This document shows, piece after piece, positions 43,598 to 53,282 of a DNA stretch of 64,000 nucleotides. The notes under the pieces were generated by a model that saw only the letters and a list, made by a program, of their open reading frames with translations, was not told the origin of the DNA and did not search any database. The stretch lies in the NCBI RefSeq assembly GCF_000784355.1, contig NZ_KN360928.1, positions 129,820 to 193,819 on the forward strand. The letters run 5' to 3'. Each line of letters starts with the position of its first letter. The stretch's first letter is position 1. Source of the DNA: Methanolacinia paynteri. Its GTDB lineage: Archaea; Halobacteriota; Methanomicrobia; Methanomicrobiales; Methanomicrobiaceae. Both the position numbers and the translations under genes were made by a program.

Positions 43598-44011
43598 TCA
43601 TCTGGTCTTCATCAAAAGCCAGTCCTTATCACCAGCCTTCTTAAACCTGACAAGAACATAACGGCCTTTGAACTTCCTGCCGTTCAGCACGAATACAATC
43701 TTTTCATCCTTCCATGATTCCGTTTCATAAGTTCCCGAATCATAAATTGAAATCTCGCCGGCACCGTATTGCCCTTCCGTAATAGTCCCGGAAAAATCTA
43801 GGACCGACAGAGCATGATCGCCGCTGTCGATTGCAAGACGCCTGAGTCCGGGGTGATCAGGGATTCCTTTGGGAACTGCCCAGCATTTAAGAACCCCATG
43901 CCTCTCCAGGCGAAGATCATAATGTGGTGTCTTTGACCTGTGACAGTGAACCACAAACCTTTGCAGACTTTCCGTCTTTTCACCCGCAGGATCATTCCCG
44001 GGATAATCCAT
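43598..44011 (-). CDS. stand-alone LigD-type 3'-phosphoesterase domain protein
   Basis: A protein of about 137 residues matching the PE domain of bacterial DNA ligase D, which trims 3'-phosphates and ribonucleotides at DNA ends. RFVVHCHRSKTPHYDLRLER (about 18-37) carries the conserved His, His and Asp of the metal-dependent active site. WAVPKGIP (about 44-51), EGQYGAGEISIYDSGTY (about 79-95) and RYVLVRF (about 117-123) are the other family blocks. No ligase, primase or Ku gene is near. ATG 44011 is chosen with GAGGTGA at 44024-44030. GTG 44026 is the alternative. Confidence 0.9.
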   Translation of the reverse strand: MDYPGNDPAGEKTESLQRFVVHCHRSKTPHYDLRLERHGVLKCWAVPKGIPDHPGLRRLAIDSGDHALSVLDFSGTITEGQYGAGEISIYDSGTYETESWKDEKIVFVLNGRKFKGRYVLVRFKKAGDKDWLLMKTR

Positions 44012-44174
44012 TGATTTTTGATTCACCTCGCCGGTTCAAAAAATTATCCCCGCTCCTGAAGGGGCCATCTAGGGGTGCCTCCGATCCTTCGGATCTTCCG
44101 GGATGAAAAAAATAAATCTAATAATCCTCAGTACAACTTATAATCATTTAATCTTCGCATGGAGTTACAGTTCA
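44012..44174. other. gene-free stretch with short hairpins before the HEPN gene
   Basis: Hairpins include CCCC...GGGG (about 44049-44066) and GATCC-TTC-GGATC (about 44090-44102). TTATAATCATTTAATC near 44140 may be the HEPN gene promoter. No shared sequence with the palindromic element was evident. Confidence 0.5.
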
Positions 44175-44609
44175 ATGAGAACGAAGTTTGAAGAATGCGT
44201 CAGAAAGGGCCTGATATCAAAGGCGAATATCGACCCAACTCTCGTAAACAGGGAGATAACTGATGCAGAAGAAGATTTGAAGCGCGGGCACAAAGCCCTT
44301 GAAGAGCACGATTTTATCAGGGCAATGATCTCGGGCAGAAACTCCCAGATACATTCTATAAGAGCGCTTGTCTTTTCCGAAGGATACAGGGAAAAGAAGG
44401 TTTTGCTGCTTGTGATTGCTGCGGAGTCGCTGCTTCTGGACAAAGGTCTTATAAGAAGTGAAATTCTTGAAGATTTTGAATATGCGATGAAGTATGAAAA
44501 TCCGGAATCCGAACCCGAATACCTCCACGAATCGATCGCGGAAGACATAATGAGAGGATCAGACAGGATATTCAAAAGAGCAAAGATAATTCTTGAAAAA
44601 AATATTTAA
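44175..44609 (+). CDS. stand-alone HEPN-domain protein
   Basis: A protein of about 144 residues, all helical, resembling HEPN domains. RNSQIH (about residues 57-62) fits the catalytic Rx4-6H motif of HEPN RNases, within MISGRNSQIHSIRALVFSEGY. HEPN proteins often pair with a nucleotidyltransferase as toxin-antitoxin, but none is adjacent. The start is ATG 44175 behind GGAG at 44161-44164. An upstream frame to 44103 adds an unlikely N-terminus. Role is unproven. Confidence 0.65.
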   Translation: MRTKFEECVRKGLISKANIDPTLVNREITDAEEDLKRGHKALEEHDFIRAMISGRNSQIHSIRALVFSEGYREKKVLLLVIAAESLLLDKGLIRSEILEDFEYAMKYENPESEPEYLHESIAEDIMRGSDRIFKRAKIILEKNI

Positions 44610-44629
44610 TTTTTCACATCAGGAACTTT

Positions 44630-46066
44630 TTATACAGAACCGGTAGCTTTAGCTTCGGCTTTATCCTCGTACTTCAGGATTCTTCTAAGATACGCCGAGG
44701 CCCACAGGTAGCCCACTACTCCGCCCAGGATATCTCCGGCGACAATTCCCCACCAGATTCCTGCCTGGCCGAGGTCGAAAACAAATGCAAACACCCATGC
44801 GAAGATCGAACTGAAGATCAGGCTCCTCAGCAGATTGATTATAAGGGAGTTTACACCTTTTCCTACCGCCTGGAACAATGATCCCGACATCATTCCCGGC
44901 GGGACGAATATGTAGAAGAAGCACATCGTCTGCAGGAAGGCGATGATGGTCGGAGCAATATGAGCCGATTCACCTGAATATGTAAAGATCAGCGTGATCT
45001 GGGGTGCAAACACCCACGTAATTACGGCAATAAACAGGGATATGATCAGGCCCAGTTTCAATGAGTAATAATAGGACTCATTCATTTTGCTATAGAGTCT
45101 GCCGCCGTATGCAGCTCCGGCGACGGCGACAAGTGAGGTTGCAATCGCTATCATGGGGATGATTGCAAACATTACAACTCTCCAACCGGTGGTATATACC
45201 GCAACGGCATCGGTTCCCCCGACTATAACGAGCATCCAGTTGATAATTATCATTAAAGCCGACATTATCACGAATTCAAGGCTTGCAGGAATCCCTACGG
45301 AAAGGATACCCTTGATAATTCCAAAATCGGGAGAAAAATCCTTAAATTTAAAACTGATATATGTGTCCTTTTTGACAAAGAACCAGTACAAAATTACCAG
45401 GCTTACTACGGCAACGGACAGTATCGTTGCAACTGCAGCTCCTGCAATTCCCATCCCCAAGGTATAGATGAATATCGGATCAAGGATCATATTCAGGACT
45501 GCCGAGATAGCCATCGCATACATCGTCCTCTTCGTATCCCCTTCCGCACGGAGTATTGAGTAGGAGATGTTCGAGAATATGAAGAATATGGTACCATAAA
45601 ATATTATGCTCCCGTAATCGAGCGTAAGCCCTATAACGTCTCCTGCACCGAGCATGAGCAGGATCTGTTCTGCCAGGGGAACCAACAGTATTGTGAAGAT
45701 AACCGATAGTACCAGAGCAAGGATCAATGAATGTATTGCAGCACTGTCCGCACCTTTTTTATCCTTAGAACCAATTCTCCTTGAGATTAAGGATGTTACT
45801 CCTGCACCGATTCCGTTTCCAAACCCTACGACAATCATAAAGACGGGAGTGACGAAACCGATTGCGGCAAGAGCATCGGAACTGATGCCTGCAACCCATA
45901 TCGCATCTACGATATTGTACATCGTAAGGAGAAACATCGCTACAAAGATAGGCCAGGCCATTGATCTTATGGCGGCTTTCGGTTCGCCTACCAAAAGTGA
46001 GACACCCCTCGTTATCTCTTCCTCCCTGGGATCGGCACTGTTTACAGTGTTTTCGTCCTGCATCAT
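44630..46066 (-). CDS. MATE-family efflux transporter
   Basis: A 478-residue transporter with 12 predicted helices in two homologous halves. Typical features are PIFVAMFLLTMYNIVDAIWVAG near helix 1, GFGNGIGAGVTSLISRRIGSKD in helix 2-3, FSNISYSILRAEGDTKRTMYA and the second-half match PASLEFVIMSALMIIINWML. MATE proteins export drugs, cations or metabolites using Na+ or H+ gradients. It overlaps the upstream marR gene by four bases, so the regulator probably controls it. Substrate unknown. Confidence 0.93.
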   Translation of the reverse strand: MMQDENTVNSADPREEEITRGVSLLVGEPKAAIRSMAWPIFVAMFLLTMYNIVDAIWVAGISSDALAAIGFVTPVFMIVVGFGNGIGAGVTSLISRRIGSKDKKGADSAAIHSLILALVLSVIFTILLVPLAEQILLMLGAGDVIGLTLDYGSIIFYGTIFFIFSNISYSILRAEGDTKRTMYAMAISAVLNMILDPIFIYTLGMGIAGAAVATILSVAVVSLVILYWFFVKKDTYISFKFKDFSPDFGIIKGILSVGIPASLEFVIMSALMIIINWMLVIVGGTDAVAVYTTGWRVVMFAIIPMIAIATSLVAVAGAAYGGRLYSKMNESYYYSLKLGLIISLFIAVITWVFAPQITLIFTYSGESAHIAPTIIAFLQTMCFFYIFVPPGMMSGSLFQAVGKGVNSLIINLLRSLIFSSIFAWVFAFVFDLGQAGIWWGIVAGDILGGVVGYLWASAYLRRILKYEDKAEAKATGSV

Positions 46067-46533
46067 GAACGATCCCCGTATCCCGGAACCTCCATTGCCG
46101 AAAGAAGGCTCCTTTCGCAGATTGTCCTCAGCAGGGAGTTGAATTTATCAAGATCTTCCGGTGAAAAGCCCTTGCAGACATCTTTATCCCATTTATTCGC
46201 GATTTCTTTAATATAAGGTAGGATTTTTTTCCCTTTTTCAGTGAGGCTCAGCTTGTGCGCCCTGCGGTTATCCGGGTCCTGCGTTCTGCATATGTATCCG
46301 GAATCCTCGAGTTTGCGGACTGCACGGGCAACTGTTCCTTTGTCGAGATAGAACAACTCCGCGATCCTGTCCTGTGTGATATTATCCTCCTTTGAAAGAG
46401 TGATCAGGGCAAAGACCTGCCCCTGGGAAAGCCCTGTAGTATTCATTGAATTATTGAGATAGATATTCCGTGACCGGTATATTATTGAGAAAAGACCGCC
46501 GAGCGGAATATCTTTATTCAGAATGTCCTGCAT
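46063..46533 (-). CDS. MarR-family transcriptional regulator
   Basis: A winged-helix regulator of about 156 residues. The DNA-binding region is DRIAELFYLDKGTVARAVRKLEDSGYICR (about 51-79, read as helix-turn-helix then wing), followed by DPDNRRAHKLSLTEKGKKIL (about 81-100), the standard MarR wing and loop. MarR proteins are dimeric repressors released by small ligands and often control an adjacent efflux gene, as here (ATGA overlap with the MATE gene). Start ATG 46533. An upstream TTG at 46566 is possible. Confidence 0.92.
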   Translation of the reverse strand: MQDILNKDIPLGGLFSIIYRSRNIYLNNSMNTTGLSQGQVFALITLSKEDNITQDRIAELFYLDKGTVARAVRKLEDSGYICRTQDPDNRRAHKLSLTEKGKKILPYIKEIANKWDKDVCKGFSPEDLDKFNSLLRTICERSLLSAMEVPGYGDRS

Positions 46534-46606
46534 GAAGGTACAGGTTTGATCAGAACATGGTATCAATGTTGCTTATGCAACAGTTGCATACGCAATAAAA
46601 TCCCGT

Positions 46607-47095
46607 TTAACTTCGTTCATCCGGAAGATTTCCGCCATAAGGCGCAGTCATGACGATCCGATCTTCACCTTTCCCGAAATAATCTTTGATATAATCGGAC
46701 CTTGCAAAACCAAGTTTTTCATAAAGCCTGACAGCTCCTTCGTTCGACGGCGACACTGTCAGTGACACTGAGACTACCCTGAATTGCGAAAAACGCTTTC
46801 CAAGTTCATCCATAAGCAACCGTCCCGCCCCGCATCTCCTGAAACCAGAAGCGACAAATATCCTCATCACCAGACCGGATTTCGGTTCGCCTGCACTTAT
46901 GCCTCCGAGCGTATACCCGATAATGTCACCGTCTTTATTGAGAGCAATAATAAACAATTGAGGAAAAAGAACCGCCATCTGGCGTATAAAAACGGCATGC
47001 GAGTATGGATCGCCGCCTCTTGACGATTCCATCTCAAGTATGGTATTAAAATCGCTCCCCCTGTATTCCCTTACAAAAAAATCATCACGGCCCAT
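46607..47095 (-). CDS. GNAT-family N-acetyltransferase (RimI-like)
   Basis: A 162-residue acetyl-CoA-dependent acetyltransferase. IFVASGFRRCGAGRLLMDEL (about 78-97) holds the acetyl-CoA phosphate-binding motif (R/Q-x-x-G-x-G/A, here RRCGAG), and VSPSNEGAVRLYEKLGFARS (about 117-136) is the RimI-like N-x-x-A-x-x-x-Y-x-x-x-GF motif. N-terminal protein acetylation is the likely role by resemblance. It starts 41 bases upstream of the marR TTG/ATG region, with separate coding, so a common transcript is not certain. Confidence 0.9.
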   Translation of the reverse strand: MGRDDFFVREYRGSDFNTILEMESSRGGDPYSHAVFIRQMAVLFPQLFIIALNKDGDIIGYTLGGISAGEPKSGLVMRIFVASGFRRCGAGRLLMDELGKRFSQFRVVSVSLTVSPSNEGAVRLYEKLGFARSDYIKDYFGKGEDRIVMTAPYGGNLPDERS

Positions 47096-47192
47096 GAGAT
47101 TACTACCAGATATGCCGGACTATCAGAAAAGATGTTTGATATCCGTGGATCTGGATTGAGGATAATTGTTCTTTCCGCAAGCTCGTCTCTTA

Positions 47193-47552
47193 TTACTTAT
47201 TACGGAAAATCCCGCCGATTCCTCCCCCTATCATGCCAAAAATTCCGAAAAGAAGAGTTGCAAAGATCATTATCACAAGATCGATAATAGCACCTACGAA
47301 AGCTCCGATAATTCCAAAGAGAGCAGCCCCTGTAATAAGTATTATCACTGAAACCAGCAGGGCGCCGAAGACTCCCGAGATAAAGCCGACCTTTGCACCT
47401 TCACCGACACCTTCGCCAAGGACAATTCCCGCGATGAAACCACCGCAAAGAGGACCGATTAAAGATGCATATAACGGATAAGAGTCTTTGAGGAGCCAAG
47501 TGATTACAACCATCGAGATAAAACCTAAAATAGCAGCAATCCAAAATCCCAT
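47193..47552 (-). CDS. DUF5518-like glycine-rich membrane protein
   Basis: A 119-residue protein with four hydrophobic helices rich in glycine and alanine (GPLCGGFIAGIVLGEGVGEGAKVGFISGVFGALLVS in the middle, residues about 33-68 read in parts). The PLCGGFIAG and EGAKVGFISG pattern recalls the DUF5518 family of archaeal membrane proteins. Function unknown. Single gene. Confidence 0.7.
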   Translation of the reverse strand: MGFWIAAILGFISMVVITWLLKDSYPLYASLIGPLCGGFIAGIVLGEGVGEGAKVGFISGVFGALLVSVIILITGAALFGIIGAFVGAIIDLVIMIFATLLFGIFGMIGGGIGGIFRNK

Positions 47553-47691
47553 TGTAATATACTAATTTCAATATAGAATAAAAAGGTTTTTGGTATGAAT
47601 ATATTAATGAAACAAATAAACAATCTCCTCCCAATAATTCGAAAATAATTTATGCTACAAAAAGAATTGAGAATAAAAGGAGGATAAAATT

Positions 47692-48276
47692 ATGGTAGAT
47701 GAATCCGGATTTCTTGGAAATCCGATAAACTTCACACCTGAATGGTGGACCTTTGTTCTGATGGGTATCTGTGCCCTGATTCTGGGAGCACTTGGATTTG
47801 CGATGCCTCTCTGGTTTGCAGAATTTTTCGGACTGTTTATAGCATTCCTTGTAATAATTTACAGCATTATTACGCTCATCCAGGGAATTAAAAGCAAGGA
47901 AGGAGCCGGAGCTTCAATAGCACTGATAATTCTCGGAATTATCGGAATCATAATAGGGATTCTGATTGTAACAAGTGCTCTTGCAGCATTCCTGCTGACT
48001 ACATACCTCATTGCATTCTGGATGTTAATGATCGCCTTTTCGGACATCTGGATGGCATTTACAGGCAGTGCCGGAACCGGATACAAGATTCTTCTTGTAA
48101 TTGCCGGAATATTCGCACTCATTATTGGGTTCTACCTGTTGATGTTCCCGATTCTCGGAACAGGCATCATGATCCAGGTTATTTCAATATTCGCCATGGT
48201 TTGGGGAATATTCATGATCATTACAGGTATGGCTGGCAAAGGTGTTTCTGCTGCTGCGGCGGCTGAAGCAAGCTGA
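47692..48276 (+). CDS. HdeD-like (DUF308) membrane protein
   Basis: A 194-residue protein with about six membrane helices arranged as three pairs, matching the HdeD/DUF308 family (WWTFVLMGICALILGALGFA, ending the first pair, about residues 15-35). Members are linked to acid or stress tolerance in bacteria, without a known biochemical role. Preceded by a strong ribosome site, AAAGGAGGATAAAATT, upstream of the ATG. An Ala-rich C-terminal end follows. Monocistronic. Confidence 0.85.
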   Translation: MVDESGFLGNPINFTPEWWTFVLMGICALILGALGFAMPLWFAEFFGLFIAFLVIIYSIITLIQGIKSKEGAGASIALIILGIIGIIIGILIVTSALAAFLLTTYLIAFWMLMIAFSDIWMAFTGSAGTGYKILLVIAGIFALIIGFYLLMFPILGTGIMIQVISIFAMVWGIFMIITGMAGKGVSAAAAAEAS

Positions 48277-48351
48277 ATGCATTGAAGAGAAAAACAAAAT
48301 CGCTTCAATGCGATTAACCTTTTTTTATTATTTCCAGATCAGTAACTGAAG

Positions 48352-49636
48352 ATGAAATTCCTTTACGGCCCTGACGAAAGACCCCCTTTCTCCGTTTCTT
48401 TACCGGCAGGGATACAATGGGCGGTTATCTCGGTTGCATATATCCTCAGCTTTGCGATGCTAATTGAAAATATCCAGGGCGGAAACGGTGCGGTTACGGT
48501 TGCATTCATCCAAAAAGTCCTGCTGATAACTGCGGCGGCACTGGTACTCCAGATATTCGCAGGACACAGGCTTCCGCTTGTCTTCGGACCGTCGGCAGCC
48601 CTGCTTATAGGAATTTCTTCATCCACCGGTTTTACAGAGGGAGTTATTTACGGTTCGATGGCTGTTGCAGCCGCCGCAGGAGTCCTGATCGCCTCAACAG
48701 GGCTGCTGGCTTACATCAGCAGGCTCTTTACGTACAGGGTGATCACCGTTGTCCTCTTATTGATCTCGTTCACGCTGATTCCGGTAATTACTCCGATGTT
48801 CATCTCTTCAGAAGGAAGTTCAGGAAGCTTGTACACCCTAATATTCGGACTTGCGGTATTGGCCGGGATGTACCTTGCGCAGAGATTCGGCGGAAGGATC
48901 ATCAGGGCAACGCTCTTTCTCTGGGTGCTGATACCGGGAACTCTCATATACAGCCTGATCTTTGCATATAATCCCGCAGAGATTCCGCACTTCGGGCTTA
49001 TGGGGATTTCCAACAGGATTCACTGTCGAACCCGGTGTCCTGATCTCATTTTTGATCTGCTACCTTGCCGTAATTGTAAACGATATAGGTTCGATACGTT
49101 CGATTGCCGAGGTGATCGAAGAAAGATCGATGCGGGGAAGATACAAACGCGGCATAATTGCGACAGGAATCGCCAATATCGCATCCGGTCTTTTCGGGGT
49201 GATAGGCGGGGTCAATTATTCGATAAGTGCCGGGATGATACTTGAAACACGCTGCGCATCCAAATGGACACTTTTACCGGCAGCCATTATAATGGCCGCG
49301 ATCGCCTTTCTGCCTGACCTGGTAGCCCTCATGACTCTGGTTCCTCCCGTAATCATAGGAGCCGTCTTAATCTATGTTCTGGCAGCCCAGTTTTCGGCCG
49401 CGTTGTATGTTTTCTTCAAAGAGACTGCGGGCAGGGAATTTGAATATGAGTCCGGAATTATAGTAGGCCTGCCTGTAATCATCGGCACCATGATATCGTT
49501 CATCCCTTCGGAGACTGCGGAGGCGTTCCCGCCACTGGTCAGGCCGGTTATTGCAAACGGCTTTGTTATGGGAGTGATCGTAGTGATACTGCTGGAGCAT
49601 GTCATATTCAGAAAAAAGAAAGAACCTGTATCCTGA
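48352..49636 (+). pseudogene. NCS2-type (uracil/xanthine) permease, frameshifted
   Basis: Two overlapping plus-strand frames together encode one nucleobase permease of about 427 residues. The first frame runs from ATG 48352 and is convincing to about 49005, covering the N-terminal helices and GPSAALLIGIS. The second frame takes over and runs to 49636, with IVNDIGSIRSIAEVIEE and GVIGGVNYSISAGMILETRC, matching the second half of the family. The switch is at the GGGG at 49002-49005. With one G fewer the reading would run MGFPTGFTVEPG without a break. It is either a real disruption or a sequencing error in a homopolymer. The transported substrate (uracil, xanthine) is not certain. Confidence 0.85.
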
Positions 49637-49648
49637 CGGGATTACACT

Positions 49649-50638
49649 TCAGATTCTGCTGATCTTTTGGGAGAGAAACGCATCTGCAAGTACCAGGGCG
49701 GCCATGCATTCCGCAACCACAACAACCCTCGGGACAATGCAGGGATCGTGCCTTCCTCCGACAGATATAGTGCGCTCCGACCCGGAGACATCCACCGTTT
49801 TCTGATCTTTTTCTATCGAGGGAGTAGGTTTCACAGCGATCCTGACGACAATCTCATTGCCGTTGGAGATCCCGCCGAGAATTCCGCCGGAGTGGTTTGA
49901 GAGAAAACCGGATTTGTCCATGCAGTCGTTGTTCTCGCTCCCGAGTGCTCCTGCGGAGAGAAAACCGTCACCGATCTCAACGCCCTTGACTGCGCCTATC
50001 GACATCATCGCTGCTGCAAGCGAGGCGTCGAGTTTCCCGAACACCGGGTCCCCGAGACCTGCCGGACAGCCCATAACCGAGACCTCGACAATTCCCCCGA
50101 CCGAATCTCCCGATCGTTTTGCCGAGAGGATCGCCTCCTCAAAGATGGCAGGGTCGGTTTCGCCGTGTATCTCGAGTATCCTTCCATCGACCGTTATACC
50201 CTCGCAGCTGAGAAGTTTCATAGCAAGGGCACCCGCCATTACACGCCCTGCAGTCTCTCGTCCTGAACTGCGCCCGCCGCCGCGGTAGTCGCGGATACCG
50301 TACTTCTGCTGATAGGTGTAGTCTGCATGGCCGGGGCGGAACATGTCCTTTAACTCGTCGTAATCCCCGGACCTGAAGTTTTCATTCCTGATTATCATTG
50401 CAACCGGAGTCCCTGTGGTGACGCCTTCAAAGACACCGGAAAGGATCTCCACCTGGTCCGTCTCGGACCGTGGAGTGGAGAGCGGATTCTTCCCCGGCCT
50501 CCTTCTTTCCATCAGCGGCATTACGTCGTCTTCGGAGAATTCTATCCCCGCAGGGCAGCCGTCAACAACGGCACCTATCGCCCTGCCGTGGCTTTCACCG
50601 AATGTCGTGCAGCGGAAGAATCTCCCTGTCGTATTCAT
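49649..50638 (-). CDS. aroC: chorismate synthase
   Basis: The last shikimate-pathway enzyme, making chorismate from EPSP using reduced FMN. The 329-residue protein has [20 protein letters not shown] (about 8-27), [17 protein letters not shown] (about 46-62), [25 protein letters not shown] (about 101-125, read as two blocks) and [10 protein letters not shown] (about 249-258). All conserved His and Arg residues for FMN and substrate binding are present. It ends the aro operon and overlaps the upstream aroKE gene by four bases. Confidence 0.96.
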   Translation of the reverse strand: MNTTGRFFRCTTFGESHGRAIGAVVDGCPAGIEFSEDDVMPLMERRRPGKNPLSTPRSETDQVEILSGVFEGVTTGTPVAMIIRNENFRSGDYDELKDMFRPGHADYTYQQKYGIRDYRGGGRSSGRETAGRVMAGALAMKLLSCEGITVDGRILEIHGETDPAIFEEAILSAKRSGDSVGGIVEVSVMGCPAGLGDPVFGKLDASLAAAMMSIGAVKGVEIGDGFLSAGALGSENNDCMDKSGFLSNHSGGILGGISNGNEIVVRIAVKPTPSIEKDQKTVDVSGSERTISVGGRHDPCIVPRVVVVAECMAALVLADAFLSQKISRI

Positions 50639-52014
50639 CTCTGTAAAACCTCCCTTATCTCTCCTGTATCTGGAATTATGCCGAACAGCTGCCTGAACTG
50701 TTCAGCTGCCTGATATATGAACATCTCTGTGCCGGGAATGCAGTTGCATCCCGCTTTCTTCGCCATCTTAAGCAGAGGCGTCTCAGGCGGTGTATAGACG
50801 AGATCGAAGACGGTCATATGGGACCTGAACTGATCCTCCGCCAGAGGAGAACCCTTTCCTCCCATCCCGAGGGATGTCGCATTTACGACGATCTCCGTCT
50901 CATCAGGCCTGAAATCTCCGGGCGGTGAGAAGGAACACCTGAAATGCTCCGCAAGTGCCAGTCCCCTCTCTACGGTTCTGTTTATAACGGTTACATCCTT
51001 CCCGAGATCCGTCAGGGCGTATACGGCTGCTCTCGCTGCACCGCCGGCACCGAAGACGACCGCGTTCCTCCCTTTCAAATCACGGAGCGGCTCGCGTATT
51101 CCTATCCAGTCGGTATTGGTCCCGTATAGCCTGCCGCAGGAGTTCAGGACGGTATTAACCGCCCCGATTTTCTGCGAATGGATGTCGGTTTCGTCAAGGC
51201 ATTCCATGACATCCTCCTTGAACGGTATTGTGACTGAGAGACCTTTCATTCCCGCCGTTTTCATGACCTCAACAATAGTCCGTATGTCTTCAGCCTGCAT
51301 ATATGTGTAATGCGAATCTATGCCGTAGCGGGCAAAGAGTGCTGAATATAATTGCGGGCTTTTGCTGTGGAGGCACGGATTCCCTGCGATTGCACAAAAG
51401 GGGACCGCACCGGCAAGCCCGATCCTCGAAAGGGTTCTCTCTCTCAGATCTTCAGGCACCGGGGAATTTCTGAAAAACACGGCTGCCGCAGTACGTTCCT
51501 CCACCGTGCACGGGCCGTAGTTCATGATCCCGCCTATCCTGTCGCAGATTTCTTCAGGAGAAAGACCGGCATCGATACAGAAATCCGAAGCCATCCTGTA
51601 ATACGGCATCCTCCGGGATATCAGGCCTGCGGCCTCGTCCCCTACAGGTTTTCCGGTAAGAGACGGGCGTTCGCTGCCCGAGATCCTCATCGTGGCAAGT
51701 TCCGGGGAGACGTTCAGCAGGAAAACAAGAGAGTCACGCCTGAGGTTCATGACGTTTTCAGGGTTCAGGATCGCACCGCCGCCTGTCGAAACTATGCATG
51801 GCATGGCAGGGAGTTCCCGGATTACCTTTGATTCAGCTCTCCTGAAGGCGTCCTCCCCTTCTTTCGAGAATATTTCTGGGATAGGCATCCTGCATTCGGC
51901 TTCGACCATCTCATCGGTATCATAAAGCGGAAGGCCCGTCCTCTCCGAAAGCATTTCACCTACGGTAGTCTTGCCTGAGCCGCGGAATCCGGTGAGAATA
52001 ATTCTCTTCTTCAA
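50635..52014 (-). CDS. fused shikimate kinase - shikimate dehydrogenase
   Basis: A 459-residue bifunctional protein. Residues about 1-165 are a P-loop shikimate kinase of bacterial AroK type ([20 protein letters not shown], 8-27, with the P-loop Gxxxx[15 protein letters not shown], about 76-87). Residues about 190-459 are shikimate dehydrogenase AroE ([15 protein letters not shown], about 206-220, binds shikimate; SVTIPFKED, about 256-264, with the catalytic Lys; [15 protein letters not shown], about 317-331, binds NADPH). Most archaea use an unrelated GHMP-type shikimate kinase, so this fusion is unusual. It catalyses two consecutive steps: dehydroshikimate to shikimate, then to shikimate 3-phosphate. 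Confidence 0.94.
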   Translation of the reverse strand: MKKRIILTGFRGSGKTTVGEMLSERTGLPLYDTDEMVEAECRMPIPEIFSKEGEDAFRRAESKVIRELPAMPCIVSTGGGAILNPENVMNLRRDSLVFLLNVSPELATMRISGSERPSLTGKPVGDEAAGLISRRMPYYRMASDFCIDAGLSPEEICDRIGGIMNYGPCTVEERTAAAVFFRNSPVPEDLRERTLSRIGLAGAVPFCAIAGNPCLHSKSPQLYSALFARYGIDSHYTYMQAEDIRTIVEVMKTAGMKGLSVTIPFKEDVMECLDETDIHSQKIGAVNTVLNSCGRLYGTNTDWIGIREPLRDLKGRNAVVFGAGGAARAAVYALTDLGKDVTVINRTVERGLALAEHFRCSFSPPGDFRPDETEIVVNATSLGMGGKGSPLAEDQFRSHMTVFDLVYTPPETPLLKMAKKAGCNCIPGTEMFIYQAAEQFRQLFGIIPDTGEIREVLQR

Positions 52015-53282
52015 AGTCCCGCCCTCCTGAGTTCATCCCAGAAACCGGGATACGACTTCCCGACGCACTCCGGGTCTTTTATCGTCACCCCTCCGGCACC
52101 AAGACCAATTACCACACCGGACATTGCGGTCCTGTGATCGTCCTGGGGATCGAGGACAAACCCGTGAATCTCACCCGGTGTTATCACGATCTCGCCTTCA
52201 TTATCATTATATTCAAAACCGGCACCGCATCCCTCGACCATCCGTCCGATCGCTCCTATGCGATCGCTCTCCTTGTATATGAGATGCGAAACTCCGGTTA
52301 TCCTCGTAGGTGAGCCTGCAAATACCGCTACTGCTGCAAGAGTCTGTACCGTGTCGGGCGATGATGACATATCGATGTCCACTCCCGAAAGATGGCCCTT
52401 TCGTGTTACCGTTATCGAACCGGCATCTTTCGTTACCCGGCAACCCATAGAGACAAGCGCCCCGAGAAAGGCGGTGTCGCCCTGGACGGAATCCGGATTC
52501 AGGTTGTTCACGGCAACGGTTCCACCGCATACTGCGGCGATTGCAAAAAGATAAGACGCGGACGAATAGTCTCCTTCCACCCTGTAATCCCGCGGAACGT
52601 ATGCACCGGACGGCACATGGAATCTGCCATCCGGCATTCGTTCAACCGCCGCACCGAACTTCTCCATTACATCTACAGTGATGTCGAGATAGGATTCCGA
52701 TGCTACGTGGCCTTCAGGAATGATATCCACAGGATCTTCTGCATACGGTGCCGAAATGAGCATCGAGGATATGAACTGGCTGCTCTTCGATGCGTCGATC
52801 GACACGCTTCCCCCGGAGAGCTTCCCTGATATTTCAACAGGGGGAAATCCGGGTCTTTCAGTAAACCGGATATCTCCCCCTATATCTCTCAACCCCCCGG
52901 CAAGCTCCCCGACAGGCCTCTCCTTCATCCTCTCACTTCCGGTAAGCGTCACCCTGCCGGGATAAAGAAGTGCAAATGTTGCGAGGAACCGGAGCGACGT
53001 ACCCGAACCCTCGCAGTCTATTGTCACATCGCCGCCGGGGGGCATTACGCCGCCGCACCCGTCAACGATAATCCCGTCTGCCGTTCGTTCGGTCCGGACT
53101 CCAAGCTGCCCCAGGGCCCTGCACGTGACCTCCGTATCGCCGGAATAAAGAGGGTTCTCTATTATCGATATGCCGTCGGCAAGGGCCGCACAGAACAACG
53201 CCCTGTGGGTATAGCTCTTAGACGGAGGGGCAGAGAAAGTCAGATCAACATCCCGGTGCCGGTTGATAACGATCCTGTCCAT
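52011..53282 (-). CDS. aroA: 3-phosphoshikimate 1-carboxyvinyltransferase (EPSP synthase)
   Basis: Transfers an enolpyruvyl group from PEP to shikimate 3-phosphate. The start ATG 53282 gives 423 residues. SKSYTHRALFCAALA (about 18-32) contains the N-terminal substrate-binding Lys-Ser motif, and DCEGSGTSLRFLATFALLYPG (split about 82-102) is the PEP loop. MKERPVGELAGGL, EGDYSSASYLFAIAAVCGG and YKESDRIGAIGRMVEGCG follow in family order. It is tied to its neighbours by 1- and 4-base overlaps. An earlier frame to 53309 is not needed. Confidence 0.95.
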   Translation of the reverse strand: MDRIVINRHRDVDLTFSAPPSKSYTHRALFCAALADGISIIENPLYSGDTEVTCRALGQLGVRTERTADGIIVDGCGGVMPPGGDVTIDCEGSGTSLRFLATFALLYPGRVTLTGSERMKERPVGELAGGLRDIGGDIRFTERPGFPPVEISGKLSGGSVSIDASKSSQFISSMLISAPYAEDPVDIIPEGHVASESYLDITVDVMEKFGAAVERMPDGRFHVPSGAYVPRDYRVEGDYSSASYLFAIAAVCGGTVAVNNLNPDSVQGDTAFLGALVSMGCRVTKDAGSITVTRKGHLSGVDIDMSSSPDTVQTLAAVAVFAGSPTRITGVSHLIYKESDRIGAIGRMVEGCGAGFEYNDNEGEIVITPGEIHGFVLDPQDDHRTAMSGVVIGLGAGGVTIKDPECVGKSYPGFWDELRRAGL

